From Bettongia penicillata ogilbyi (lineage: Eukaryota > Chordata > Mammalia > Diprotodontia > Potoroidae), in assembly GCA_023548195.1 (NCBI GenBank), contig JAJHZJ010000419.1, positions 3,550,273 through 3,614,272 on the forward strand: a DNA stretch of 64,000 bases, read 5' to 3'. Below the pieces are notes generated by a model, which searched no databases, was not told the origin of the DNA, and saw nothing but the letters and a program-made list of their open reading frames with translations. Made by a program: the position numbers and the translations under genes. Position 1 is the first letter of the stretch. Each line of letters opens with the position of its first letter. This document shows, one piece after another, positions 21,070-31,437 of this stretch.

Positions 21070-21349
21070 TGAAAGTCATTGAGCAAAATATTGTGAAGAG
21101 TACAACTTAATAAAATTTCAATCCTGGCCTCAAGGAACTCAATCTCTAGACTGGCAGAGCTTAGACATAAATAAATAAGGAGAAAAATGAAAAGCTGTAT
21201 ATGTCAAGTGCCAAAAAAAATATATAGGGGATTAATGCTATAAGAGTGAAAAGAAGGGGCATATTAAGATGTACAGTGATGGTTGGGGAAGGCTTCTTGC
21301 TGTATGTAAGACTTGAGCTGAGTTTTAAAGAATGAGTAGTATTCAACTA

Positions 21350-21545
21350 ATATTAATTGTCCATATTTGTAGAAAGCTTTAGAGTTTATCCAGCACTTGG
21401 CCCTCGTAGTAGTCATTTAATTTAAATGTTATTATCTCCATTTTATAGATGAACAAAATTAAGTTAAGTGATTTTGCCACTGTCTTAAAGGAAATACTAG
21501 CAAAACCAGGATTGGAACATAAGTGCTGTCATTTCAAATGTATTA
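21350..21545 (-). mobile_element. CORE-SINE (MIR-like) within the L2 copy
   Basis: AGAAAGCTTTAGAGTTTATC, TTATTATCTCCATTTTATAG, ATGAACAAAATTAAGTTAAG and CCAGGATTGGAACATAAGTG are a reversed CORE-SINE. L2 sequence resumes after it (GGAAGGGGTGGGTATTCCTG). Confidence 0.7.
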
Positions 21546-21794
21546 ATCACAGGTAAAGAGGAAGGGGTGGGTATTCCTGGTAGGTGGAATAACACAAGCT
21601 TGAAAACAAAGGAGACAATGACCAAGTGATGTTTGGATATAAATAGATTTGTTGGTGAACTAGACCTGTTTGGTTCATGGAAGATAATAGTAAAAAATAA
21701 ATGTATATAAAATAAATACATTTAGTACATATAAAATAAACATATGATATTTTACATATAGTATGTGTTTTACAGAAAATTGCAGCTATCTTGT

Positions 21795-21847
21795 ATGTAT
21801 ATATATATATGTGTGTACACATATACATATGTACACATACATGCAGG
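21795..21847. repeat. TA/GT/CA low-complexity tract
   Basis: TATATATATATGTGTGTACA followed by CACATATACATATGTACACA; several small self-complementary segments. Confidence 0.85.
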
Positions 21848-22101
21848 TTGAGACTGACAGGATGGGTCCTTACATACTAGACAAGGGAATTTTGACTTCA
21901 TTTTGTAAATCTTCAAGAGTAAAAGAAATTAACTTGATAAAGATTTTACTGGAAGATTCAGTCAATGCTTATGACATGAAATAGAAGAAAGGGAAACAAG
22001 AGTCAGAAAAAATTTAAGAGGATATTTTAGGAGTCTAGCAACAAAATAATCAATATAATTGATTATGAGAATTGAAAAGAAAAGGGACTGACATGAAGCC
22101 A

Positions 22102-22629
22102 TTAATGAAGAAAAGTCATTAAGATTTGGTAACTGAGTAAATTGGAGGAATTAGGGGAAAAATTAGATGACTCAGGAATTTTGAATCTGGATAGCTGTGA
22201 GAATGATGGATGTAAATAATAAAAATAAAGGAAAAAAATAAGGAAGTCAGAAGGTTGAATTTGTCTTGATTGCAGTATAAAGAGGTAATTTTCAGACATG
22301 TTAATTTCAGTCATCATTGGGACATCAATGGAAATCAACAACAGGTAGCTGGAAACATGATCTGGAGCTTGAAAGAACAGTCTATGCTGGACATAAAGAT
22401 TTTGAAATAATGGTTGGCATTGACAAAGTGGACAAGAATCCTGAGAAACGGAGAGAGGGAGCAAAGGGAAGAAAATTGAAATGTGAGAAGGGCCTACATT
22501 TATTATTGGATGGGAGATAAAGACAGAAGAAAGATAATGTGATTGGACAGAGAGTGTAATAAAGAGAAAATGATGGAGATCCTGATAAATGAAAAATACA
22601 CCCTTAGGCATGTCTGCTTCCAATCCCAA
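22102..22629 (-). pseudogene. Decayed L2 ORF2 C-terminal remnant
   Basis: The longest open frame in the window (175 codons). MTEINMSENYLFIL corresponds in position to the conserved 'LNMSKTELLIF' stretch of L2-type reverse transcriptases. HPSFSQLSRFKIPESSNFSP corresponds to the following 'HP..QA.NLGVILDSSLS' region. The polymerase YADD motif is not present. It is a molecular fossil rather than a gene, kept open by chance. Confidence 0.6.
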
Positions 22630-22634
22630 AATGT

Positions 22635-22810
22635 GATTGAAAAGACTAGATTGGCGTCAGAAGACTTGTTCAAATATTCATTCTGAAACTGACTCTCTGA
22701 ACTTGGGCAAATCATTTCCCCTGCCTGCGTCTCAGTTTCCTTAACTGTAAAATGAAAGGGTTAGACTAGACTCTAAGGTCCCTTCTACCTCTAAATTCCA
22801 TGATCCTCTA
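22635..22810 (+). mobile_element. MIR-type SINE
   Basis: GGCGTCAGAAGACTTGTTCA, TGAACTTGGGCAAATCATTT, CTCAGTTTCCTTAACTGTAA and GTCCCTTCTACCTCTAAATT span the MIR core and 3' end. Confidence 0.88.
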
Positions 22811-23127
22811 TTCCTAGCTATTTTTAACCCCACTCCTCTCCTTTCCCCTCCCCAAATGCCTCCAGGATCGATAAAGACAATTGAATAGGAGAAAATTCCT
22901 AGCCATGTCTTACAAGAGTTGATCAGACGTACATGGCACTATGGTAAAGAATACAGCAAAACTTGTTTTTCATCATCAGTTGATACTTGTCGGACTTTCC
23001 ATAATTTTATTTTAAGGAATAGCCTAGAGAAGAGGAGTTATCAATTCTGCCAGCTTGCTATTGTGATATAAAAGCATTTTCGGTCAAAATGTTTATAAAA
23101 TCATACTGTTTTCCATCTACTGCCTTT

Positions 23128-23371
23128 GTTGTTTGACCAATTCAGATGTGTCCAATACTCTGTAATCCCATTTGGGCTTTTCTTGGCAAAGATACTGTAG
23201 TGGTTTACTGTTTCCTTCTCTAGCTCATTTTCCAGAGGAAGAAACTGAGGCAAACAGGGTTAAGTAACTTGCTCAGCTAGTAAGCATCTGAGGTGAGATT
23301 TGAACTTGAGAAGAAAAGTCTTCTTGACTGCAGGTCTGGCACTCTATCCACTGTACCACCTAGATGCTGCC
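23128..23371 (-). mobile_element. Marsupial SINE with BovB/RTE-like tail (type B)
   Basis: Reversed order: tail TCTGTAATCCCATTTGGGCT, TTTCTTGGCAAAGATACTGT and AGTGGTTTACTGTTTCCTTC, then AACTGAGGCAAACAGGGTTA, then the head CTATCCACTGTACCACCTAG. The tail resembles the 3' end of BovB-type RTE LINEs, which would supply the enzyme in trans. Confidence 0.9.
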
Positions 23372-23937
23372 ATATTGCTTTTACCTGTAATGAATTGTGT
23401 GAAAATGTGTGTTATTCATCTCATGGAAATTTATCAAAGTATCTAATTTAAGATTAATCATTTTGGAGGTTTTATATAACACTATATTTCCAAAGATTGC
23501 TTAGCAGTTTGATTTAATTCTAGTTTTCATCCTGAACTGGTCAATTTGACTAGCTACAAACACCAAATTTCCCAGATGCTGCCAGTTCTCCAGTCTACTT
23601 TGTTGTGTGGAGGTAAGACAGCATGGAGTGCTTCAATCAGCATTCCCAGAACTATAAATTCTTAAACCCTTTACCTGCTCTTATGGTGGCATAATGAGGT
23701 CAGAAGAAATGAAAGCTTTTCTCTGTTTTACACGTTTCATGATCTAGTTAATAAATAGAAAGACACTGAAGTTAAATATGCATCATTTAAAATTAAGCCT
23801 CTCCCCTCTAGTTCTAATTCTTTGATCTTTTTCTGTCTGTCCAGTGAGCCTTTTCTTTCTTCCTCTCCCATCCCTCTAACTAAAATACTTCATATTTTGT
23901 GTACTGACCTTGAAGAAATTTTATTTTTAAGGAGAAG
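23372..23937. other. Unannotated stretch
   Basis: AT-rich, with no recognised element. Confidence 0.4.
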
Positions 23938-24118
23938 AGAGGTAGAATGGGGTAGTGGATAGAGTTGTGGACCTGGAATCAGGAAGGTCTGAATGTGTCC
24001 CTGATCATGACACTAAGTTACTTGACTTCTCTTAGCCTGTTTCTTTATCTGCAAAATGAAGGGGTTACACTCAGTTGTCTCTTAGGTCACTTCCAGTTTT
24101 AAATCTGTGACCTTCTAA
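23938..24118 (+). mobile_element. MIR-type SINE
   Basis: GGGGTAGTGGATAGAGTTGT, GACCTGGAATCAGGAAGGTC, TTTATCTGCAAAATGAAGGG and CACTTCCAGTTTTAAATCTG span head to 3' end. Confidence 0.85.
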
Positions 24119-24810
24119 GTTTCCTGGGGACCTTTTGAGCAAAGATGAGCTTAGGGGCAAGGGAGAACAGTATTAGTTAATGATCTTTCTATAGTAGGTT
24201 TCTATAACAGGTTGTATCAGTAGTGAAGAAATTAGGAATTATGATCACTTATGGAAATTATTACATTTAATTCAAGGTTAAGCAAAAGTTCAAGCAAATG
24301 GAATACTTTCAAAGGAGGAATGTTCGTAAAGTAATGCTTATTTCCTCATTATTTTTTGTGAAATGATCTCAATACACTTCTCAGATGCATATTAGAAATA
24401 CTATCATTTCCAGGTGCATTGGTTTTTGTTCAGCTCACTTCATCACCAGAACACAAACACGAATGCCTGTTTTAAAGTATTTGTTCAACAAACCATTCTC
24501 TTTAGGCAAACAGAGAAAATCCTTTAATGATCTCACATTGTTCAGAACAAGAATGCCAATGAATAAAATCAGGAACAGGTAATTTATTTTTCCGTTTGCT
24601 TAACCATGTCTTTTAAATTCTTAGCCTTCTTACCATAGACCAGTAATGTGGCTTTCTGAATTCTGGCAATTTGAAGGTAAGTTTAGTAAGTGTTTTTCAG
24701 AGGTTTTTCCAGGTTTTCCCAGTTTTTAGTGTCATCACCTGTGTAACCTTCAAACTACTCTGTTTTTAACTTTGTGTATGTTCTACTCATAAGTTATATG
24801 TGTCCACATA
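24119..24810. other. Unannotated stretch
   Basis: No recognised repeat. The 65-codon plus-strand frame at 24385-24582 shows no familiar features. Confidence 0.4.
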
Positions 24811-24911
24811 GTTGTCTAGCTGTAGCTCAAAGAGAAGCATGAATAGCCATGACTAGTGACAGTTGTCTAGCTGTAGCTCAAAGAGAAGCATGAATAGCCA
24901 TGTCTAGAGAC
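24811..24911. repeat. Two-copy tandem duplication, 51-bp unit
   Basis: Copy 1 is 24811-24861 and copy 2 is 24862-24911. The first 40 bases of each (GTTGTCTAGCTGTAGCTCAA onward to GAATAGCCAT) are identical; differences appear only at the end of the unit (GACTAGTGACA versus GTCTAGAGAC). Confidence 0.95.
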
Positions 24912-25859
24912 TTCTATCTACCTTTCTTCAGGGAGACCTTTGGTTCCTTCTGTGGAAGAAGTAGGAGGCTGGGGCCATGAAGCAGGCCACCCTGCTTTTC
25001 TCAGAGAGGGCGTACCTGTCATGAATTTTATCTTTCAGCTTCCCTAAATAGTTTTTGTCTTGAAGATTCCACCCTTCTGATTCTATCCTAATGAAGGAGT
25101 GCTCAGAGCTGTCTCATAAAGCTTGACTTCTTAAACACCAAATACCAGTTACTTAGATACAATTACACAGTGAATAGTCAATAAAATCTTTTATCCAAAG
25201 TCATTGGTGAACAGAAATCATGTTACATATATGTGTATATACATGCCATATAATATCAGAGGAAATGAGCAGTCTTAATCAATGAGATATCAAAGAGAGA
25301 TAGTGCTTTAGTACTACTGCTATTGCTACTACTTATCTGAACTATTTAAAGATATAAACAATTTTTCTATTAGCTCATTCTTTCCAAAGATCCCAGACCA
25401 TCTTATGATAGTCCTTTGGGAACGTGACAAAAGTGAAAGACTTCTATGTTTCATTGATTTGGCCAAGTTGTCAGCTTAGATAATAGCATTTTGTATTAAT
25501 GGCTATTGGCTATCTTGATTTAAAAAATTCAGTTCTCCTCAACTTGCCAAATTATAAGGTGTTTTCTTTTAATTGTGAATATATAAAAATGTTACAGGCA
25601 TTTGTGTTTTCAGCTTAATTTTGTGAATGGTTACCCTAGGATTGCCCTGACGGAGAGTGCTAATAAATGCGCCAGCACTGCATCACAGTTATGGTCAATG
25701 CCTCTAGCCTGGAATACATCATTGATATTACCCAGCTTCTCCTTGTGGCAAGAATCAGGTGCCATGCCTTTTCAGGGAGTGTACAGTGTTTGCTATAATA
25801 TATTCCAATCATTCACTACTGTGATTTAATTGTCTTGGTAGATTATTGTTGTTATTTAA
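24912..25859. other. Unannotated stretch
   Basis: No repeat recognised. The 75-codon plus-strand frame at 25602-25829 has no recognisable domain. Confidence 0.4.
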
Positions 25860-26318
25860 GTATAGGATATGATTGGTACTCATAAGGAAGTTACTACCTA
25901 GTAGAGGGAATAAGAGATGGACAAAAGCAAGTAAGTAGAATACCACGTGCTATGTGATAAATGCCACTCCAGTAGTACAAGTGGGGTGGGATGTGGCTTC
26001 ACTTAGTGCAAAGTGTATTATACCAAGGTAGGACTATTTGATCCTGTTCTACAAATAAAATGTTATAGGAATCAGAGATGGCAAGGCTATTTCTAGTGAG
26101 GATAATTAGGAAAGATTTCCTATTGGAGCTTGCATTTGAACTTGGAATGACAGAGGGTAAGATTTTAAAAGGTGGGGATCTCTGGGTTTAAGGAGGGAAG
26201 TCCTCAAAAGACAAGAACACCAACCAAAAAAACCCAAAAAGCAAAAAGCAGTCAGTGTGAAGTTACCATAAGATGACAGAGCAGATTTAGAGAATAAAAT
26301 GACATCTAGTTTGACTGG

Positions 26319-26815
26319 TGTATCGCCAAGTCAATGTTCACAGCACTGCTGGCTACTTGTGAATATGCCAGCGTAGTTCTCAATCAGAAAGTATAAATAC
26401 GGACTCTCCACATAGAAGTCAGCAGAAAAACAGTTATTCAGACACCAGAAAGCCAAATCCCAAAACCAGAAGGCAAAATCAGTCATAGTAGCTGAGAAGT
26501 CAATACACATTAGCACTGAAGGGGACAAAACCATTCCCAAACCTCCCTGTCCCCTGCTGCGACCTTCCTGCCAACAAACAACACTCAGGAGATTAGCTGT
26601 CTGCTTACCTGTGTCCTTCCCAGCTTGACTAGCTTGACCAACTTCCTCCCAGTTCTGCTTCACCGACTTCCTCCCAGTTCTACTTCACTCTTCCTGGTCT
26701 ATCTGTTCAGCAAGCTTCACCCACCACATGTGACTTAGGCTTCCATGCGATTTAAGGAGATCACATGGGTCTATTAATGAATGGGAAAGATCTTCCCATT
26801 TAAATTACCATTACA
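26319..26815. mobile_element. Probable solo LTR of an endogenous retrovirus
   Basis: A 497-bp block starts TGTATCGCC and ends CCATTACA, giving TGTA...TACA terminal inverted repeats. It is flanked by a perfect 5-bp duplication ACTGG (26314-26318 and 26816-26820) and breaks the L2 copy. These are the hallmarks of an integrated LTR. No second LTR or gag/pol-like sequence lies nearby, so it is best read as a solo LTR left by recombination. It holds a TATAAATA at about 26392 (plus), but the strand of transcription is undecided. The 110-codon minus-strand frame at 26331-26663 lies within it and is unlikely to be a gene. An unrelated repeat with chance TG/CA ends is the alternative. Confidence 0.68.
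26641..26690. repeat. 25-bp tandem duplication inside the LTR
   Basis: ACTTCCTCCCAGTTCTGCTT (26641) is repeated at 26666 as ACTTCCTCCCAGTTCTACTT; units of 25 bp differ at two positions. Confidence 0.93.
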
Positions 26816-27339
26816 ACTGGAAAGAAGACTACATAGAGGGAATTAATGAGAGATGAGTTTCTGACAGTACTTTGGGCCTTGAGGTTGATCTTCATATGGG
26901 GTCAGTGAGAGTAGGGGAATTATTGAATATTTTTGAGCAAGAGAAGATTGTATTTAAATCAATGTTTGGGGAATATTAATCATCTGTGATGTGGGTGGTA
27001 ATTGTTATAGGGATAGATTGGTTTCTGAAGTGAGGGAATGGGAGTTAAAATGATCTAGGGAAGAAGACCCAAACTAGTGTGGTGAGAGTGGTAAGAGAAA
27101 GGTAAAATAATAGAATATAGAGCTTAGAAGAGACTTTAGAAGTCACCAAATTAGAGACATTACAGGAGAAGGATTGTACAGGTTGAAAAACTGATTGGGT
27201 ACTGAGGATAAGTGAGAGTCAAAGATAACTGAAATTTTGAGTCTGAATGACTTGGGGATTGGATATGATTTCAAAAGTTGTAAAGTAGAGAAGACAATGT
27301 GCTTTTGTAAGAAAGATGAATTTTTATAAGACTGAAGAT

Positions 27340-27490
27340 TTGGAACTAGAAGGGATGTAAATCTTCATCCATTTTAGATCAGTGCCCAGTTTTACAAATA
27401 AGGAAATCAAAATGTTAGGAGGTTTTTAATTTAGTAAGTAGAAGAGCCAGAATTTGAATTCAGGTCTTGTCATTCCAAATGCCACCCTTT
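27340..27490 (-). mobile_element. MIR-type SINE within the L2 copy
   Basis: GGAACTAGAAGGGATGTAAA, CCAGTTTTACAAATAAGGAA, AAGAGCCAGAATTTGAATTC and GGTCTTGTCATTCCAAATGC are a reversed MIR; L2 sequence resumes right after. Confidence 0.75.
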
Positions 27491-28426
27491 AGACAGTGTT
27501 GAATTTGAGGTTCCAGGTGGAAATGTACAACAGGTGGATGGAAGTGTGGACCTGGACAGAAGTTAAGAGAAATCAGATTTGGTGAGTCACATTTTTACAG
27601 AGGTGGTCGTTGAAACAATGGGAATGTGTAAAAGATCTGAGTAAAAGAAAGGGATGAGGGATAGGACGTTGGAGATTATCAACTGTGATAGGATAAGAAG
27701 AAGAGCTAGATTAGGAGAGAGGGAAAACAGCCAGCCAAGAAGGAAAAGGAGAGCCATGATAGTATCCTGTTACGAAAGCCAAAAGAAGGGAAGTCATGGA
27801 GAAGGGGAGAGGTAGGCAGTGGCAAGTGTTCCATCAAAGACAAGGAAGGAGAACGAAAATCATTTGACCTGGGAATAGTTGGTCTCTGATGACTTTGGAG
27901 AGGAAATTTTCAGCATGTCTGGCTAGATAATAAAGGACTTGGAGAGTTTAGAAAAAGGAGAAATAAAATGCCTCCAGCTCAATATCAGATTGTCTTGGTG
28001 GTCTCGAAGTGAACAATTACAGCATTTGGGAAATAGCGTATGTGTACCACCAAGAGATCATTAGGTCAAATTAATGAATGAAAATTTCTTTTAGATTTTT
28101 CTTTTACAATTTAAAAAAATCCTTTTTAGCTCTAACTGCTTCAAACTTTTAAAGCCAAAACGATCTATTTCAAATATAGGTTGCTGTGTAAACCAGTTGT
28201 AGAAAGTTCTTACGCTTGGATGATCTTTCCACAAATTTATTGCCAGCTGCATGAAGCTAACCAAAAATAAAGGAATCAAATAGTCCACTTATTTTTTTAA
28301 TAAACAAAAGATCCTCTGTTCTTCAGCACCCAGAATTTATTACTAGAACATCCTTATCATTTTCAAATGATGTAGACATGGATTTACTGCTAATATGTAT
28401 ATTTTGCTTTCTATCTCTTCCAATGT

Positions 28427-29145
28427 CAATCAGTCAACAAACATTTATTAAGCGCCTACAGTATATCAGGCACTGGCTTTACAAATACAAAGAGCATCTT
28501 GTTTTGAGGAGCTTAGAGTCTAGTAGGGGATCAGAGAGATATAAAGACAAATAAATATTATATAGAGTAAATGATGTTCATCCTTCATTGCTGAAGAAGA
28601 CCATGCCATCAGAGAAATGATGACATGACTTGCACTTGACTTTGTTTTCAGTGAGGGAGGGCTGTGCAGGTCACCAACCTCCCTTCTCCTCCAGAGCCAT
28701 CTGAATCCAGTGACCAGATATTCATCCAGATGACTGGGGATGACCCAGGATGAGGCAATTGGGGTTAAATGACTTTCTCAGGTCACACAGATATTGAGTG
28801 TCAGGTATCTGAGGTGAGATTTGAACTCAGGTCCTCCTGACTCCTGCACTGGTGCTGTATCTACTGCACCACCTAGCTGCCCCTTTGGTAGAATTTAGCT
28901 GGGACAGAAAGGAAGCCAAGAGGCAGAGATGAAGAGAGAGAGAATTCAAAGCATTAGTGACAGCTCATGAAAATTTCTTATGTTGAGAAATAGAGTGTTT
29001 GCTGTGAGGAAAAAAAGGGAGGCCACCAGGTCAGTAGAGTAGATGGAAGACATTAATAAAGTGTGAGAAGAGAAAGTTAGGAGGAGTAAAAATTGTGAAG
29101 AAATTTGAAAGCCAAGCAGAGAATTTTATATGTAATGAGACTTGA
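28427..29145 (-). mobile_element. L2 LINE 3' region split by a SINE
   Basis: Left part: AATCAGTCAACAAACATTTA, TTAAGCGCCTACAGTATATC, GGAGCTTAGAGTCTAGTAGG. Right part after the SINE: TAGCTGGGACAGAAAGGAAG, GAAATTTGAAAGCCAAGCAG and AGAATTTTATATGTAATGA. Both parts keep reversed L2 order, so the SINE landed inside a pre-existing L2. Confidence 0.8.
28573..28883 (-). mobile_element. Marsupial tRNA-derived SINE (type A), near full length
   Basis: Reversed SINE from GTTCATCCTTCATTGCTGAA through ACTTGCACTTGACTTTG, GAGGGCTGTGCAGGTCACCA and TGAACTCAGGTCCTCCTGAC to CACCACCTAGCTGCCCC. No clear target-site duplication can be read at its edges. Confidence 0.93.
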
Positions 29146-29429
29146 CTTTGTGCATGCCCAGATCACCCAATGTGGAGGTACCCACATGTGAGATATCTAG
29201 GACCTTCTTTCTGTCAGAAGACTTTCTGCATTGCCTATTTAATAGATGAGAACAGCTTCTTCATGGGCTGTGGAGTGGGAAAAACCTGGGTCTTTGAAAC
29301 TACCCGAGTAGTATGTGTTCTCTCTGGTAGAGTCCAAACAGTGAAGGTTCATGACATGTTCAGTAGACATTTGTCGATGCAAGAGCAGAGGTTACTTATT
29401 CTTGTTCTTGCCATATTTTTAGTTTTATA

Positions 29430-29562
29430 GTTATTTTATTATAAAACTTATCTCCTCCCCTAGACTGTAAGCTTCTTAAGGAAAGGTATTAGATCTTATC
29501 CATCTCATTTCCTGATGCAGTGTACTACATATAGTCAACAAATATTTCTTGTTGGAATATAG
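29430..29562 (+). mobile_element. L2 LINE 3' UTR fragment
   Basis: CCCCTAGACTGTAAGCTTCT, TAAGGAAAGGTATTAGATCT, CAGTGTACTACATATAGTCA and AATATTTCTTGTTGGAATA follow the L2 3' end. Confidence 0.75.
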
Positions 29563-30642
29563 TTTAGGAAAAAACAAGATTACTGTTGAGAAATCCATCA
29601 TTTGTGTCAAACCAGGAGAAGAAAAAGATATTGATGATCTTAAATAAGATGATCATAAAATTTGAACTAAGAAATAATAATATGGCATATATACATAGAA
29701 GTTTTGTCATTTTTCTTTTTATTTTTGCTAAATGAATACATAAAAACTATCTTGAAAGACCCTACTGTTCTATAAAAGCAATATATAGAAAAAGATAACC
29801 CAAAATTTCTCATATAAGCTTCAAGATGCTGTATTCTCTTCTTAACACCTTGTTCTAGCTGCTAGGGTTCATGGAAATAAAAGTTGATATTTCTTAATGA
29901 GAAAAAATTTAGGAATAATTGCTCATCTAATAAGCATTTTGATCAGGACTAGATCAGTCTTTAAGAATGAAGAGGTTGAACTCTAAATGTATAATGGTGG
30001 AAGCGAGTTCCTCTCTCGTTGCTCCTCACCAAGCTGGAGCTGTACAGTACAGACAGGGAAACAGTGATCATCTTCTCTGCTTTGGTGCCCACTACAGCTG
30101 TACCCCAAGCAAGTTACAAGTTTAGAACTGCTACATTAGACTACATTACTACATTAGACAAGAAGTTAGAATAGCTATGTATACATATTTAAAATAACAG
30201 TGAATGAAAAGATAACTTTTAAAAACTTATATTTTTAAATTTGAAAGGCATCTATAATGGACCAAAGCATGAAATAATTAATATTGTTCAGTTTTGTACT
30301 TCTGTTTTCCATTCTACTCTTCAGTATGGGGAGTTTTAGTGTGTTTTTTTTCCTTTGAATCATTTCCATCACTTTTAATGCTTATAAATTTATTTTGTTG
30401 GATTTTTTATTTTGTAATATTGGGTACTCCCTCCACTGATACAGATAGCAACAATTTCTTTGTACCAATTAAATCTTTGTGATTTATGATTATATATATC
30501 TTTTCAAAATTCTCTTCCTCCTCTTTTTCCCACTATGCTAACCATCTGTTGGTTCTTTTTCTCATTGCTCTTTTCTTTTCTTTATATTAATGCAAAGATG
30601 ATTACATGGCCAGTCTACTTCCTTTTCAATCATACAGTTCAA
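29563..30642. other. Unannotated stretch
   Basis: No gene or clear repeat. A short piece at about 30425 (GTACTCCCTCCACTGATACA) resembles part of the dispersed units at 35370 and 50600. Confidence 0.4.
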
Positions 30643-30756
30643 GAAGTGAGGCTGGTGACCTTGCACAGCCCTTCCTCACTCAAAACAAAGTCAAGTGCAA
30701 GTCATGTCATCATGTCTCTGATGTCATGATCTTCTTCGAAAATGAGGGATGAACAC
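30643..30756 (+). mobile_element. 5'-truncated type A SINE (3' end only)
   Basis: AGTGAGGCTGGTGACCTTGC, ACAGCCCTTCCTCACTCAAA, ACAAAGTCAAGTGCAAGTCA and TGATCTTCTTCGAAAATGAG. The head is absent. Confidence 0.88.
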
Positions 30757-30789
30757 AACCTGTGAGTAGACTGAGCTGCCATATTTTCT

Positions 30790-30990
30790 CTTCTGTCTCC
30801 CCTTCCTGTTCCTTCCTTTCCTTCCTCTCCTCTCCTCTCCTTTCTTTTCTTTCCCTTCCTTCCTTCCTTCCTTCCTTCCTTCCTTCCTTCCTTCCTTCCT
30901 TCCTTCCTTCCTTCCTTCCTTCCTTCCTTCCTCCCTTTTTTCCTTTCATTCCTTCCTTTCCTTCTTCCCTCCCTCTCTCCCTTCCTTCCT
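30790..30990. repeat. CT-rich tract with a pure (CTTC)n core
   Basis: The pure CCTT core runs from about 30854 to 30933, flanked by mixed C/T sequence. It lies just after the SINE 3' end at 30643-30756, so it may also be tail-derived. Confidence 0.95.
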
Positions 30991-31239
30991 TGTTCCCCAA
31001 ACCTTAAACCCCGTGCCCTCTGAAACCCATAGACTGGACAGAAGTGGGTCCCTACCCAAGCTCCTCCTAATGGCTGGTTTAGAATGATTATCAGCAGTAA
31101 CCTTTTCTATTTCTCTCCCAGCTTGATTCAGTTGTTTGTTTGTTTGTTTTTGTTCCCTAAAAGGGCCATTCCCTGCCTACTTCTTAAAGAAGCCTATTCA
31201 CCCAATGCATGTTACCTCCCTCTAAGTGAGTACCTGGAA

Positions 31240-31437
31240 AGACCAAGGTCTCCCATTGCATCCTGGGCCATCTCCAGTCATCCTGATGAATATTGGTCAT
31301 TGGACCCAGATGGCTCAGGAGGAGAAAGTGAGGCTGGTGACCTTGTGTAGCCCTTCTTGACTCAAAACAAAATCAAGTGCAAGTCATATCATCATGTCTC
31401 TGATGTCATGGTCTTCTTCAAAAGGAAGAACACTCAC
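31240..31437 (+). mobile_element. Type A-related SINE 3' half, variant form
   Basis: GACCAAGGTCTCCCATTGCA and TCCTGGGCCATCTCCAGTCA precede the shared 3' half (GAGGAGAAAGTGAGGCTGGT; AAAACAAAATCAAGTGCAAG; ATGTCATGGTCTTCTTCAAA). The AAGGTCTCCCATTGCATCCT lead-in differs from the other copies in the window, suggesting a sister subfamily. Confidence 0.82.

Larger units (their letters stand above)
21070..22605 (-). mobile_element. Long L2 LINE copy, 3' UTR and ORF2, split by a CORE-SINE
   Basis: In reversed order: 3' end (CTCAAGGAACTCAATCTCTA), then GGGGAAGGCTTCTTGCTGTA, GGTGGGTATTCCTGGTAGGT, CATGTTAATTTCAGTCATCA, GACATCAATGGAAATCAACA and GATCTGGAGCTTGAAAGAAC. A CORE-SINE (21350-21545) and AT-rich tracts near 21720-21850 interrupt it. 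The 175-codon minus-strand frame at 22102-22629 overlaps the decayed ORF2 but has lost catalytic residues. Confidence 0.8.
25860..27940 (-). mobile_element. Long L2 LINE copy, split by a solo LTR and a MIR
   Basis: Reversed L2 order: 3' UTR (ATAAGGAAGTTACTACCTAG; GGAAAGATTTCCTATTGGAG; GCATTTGAACTTGGAATGAC), then after the LTR TTTTTGAGCAAGAGAAGATT. After the MIR come GTTGAATTTGAGGTTCCAGG, TGGATGGAAGTGTGGACCTG and AGTTGGTCTCTGATGACTTT. It is heavily decayed and some stretches align only loosely, so the outer limits are approximate. Confidence 0.65.

Noticed and set aside
24811..24911. CRISPR array
   Set aside because: There are only two adjacent units with no spacers, in vertebrate DNA.
26331..26663. 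110-codon minus-strand frame
   Set aside because: It lies wholly inside the probable solo LTR and has no recognisable domain.
29170..29430. 86-codon plus-strand frame as a short exon
   Set aside because: No splice-site context, protein similarity or codon bias that I can recognise supports it.
30710..31007. 96- and 81-codon frames on opposite strands
   Set aside because: Composition artefacts of the CTTC tract next to a truncated SINE.
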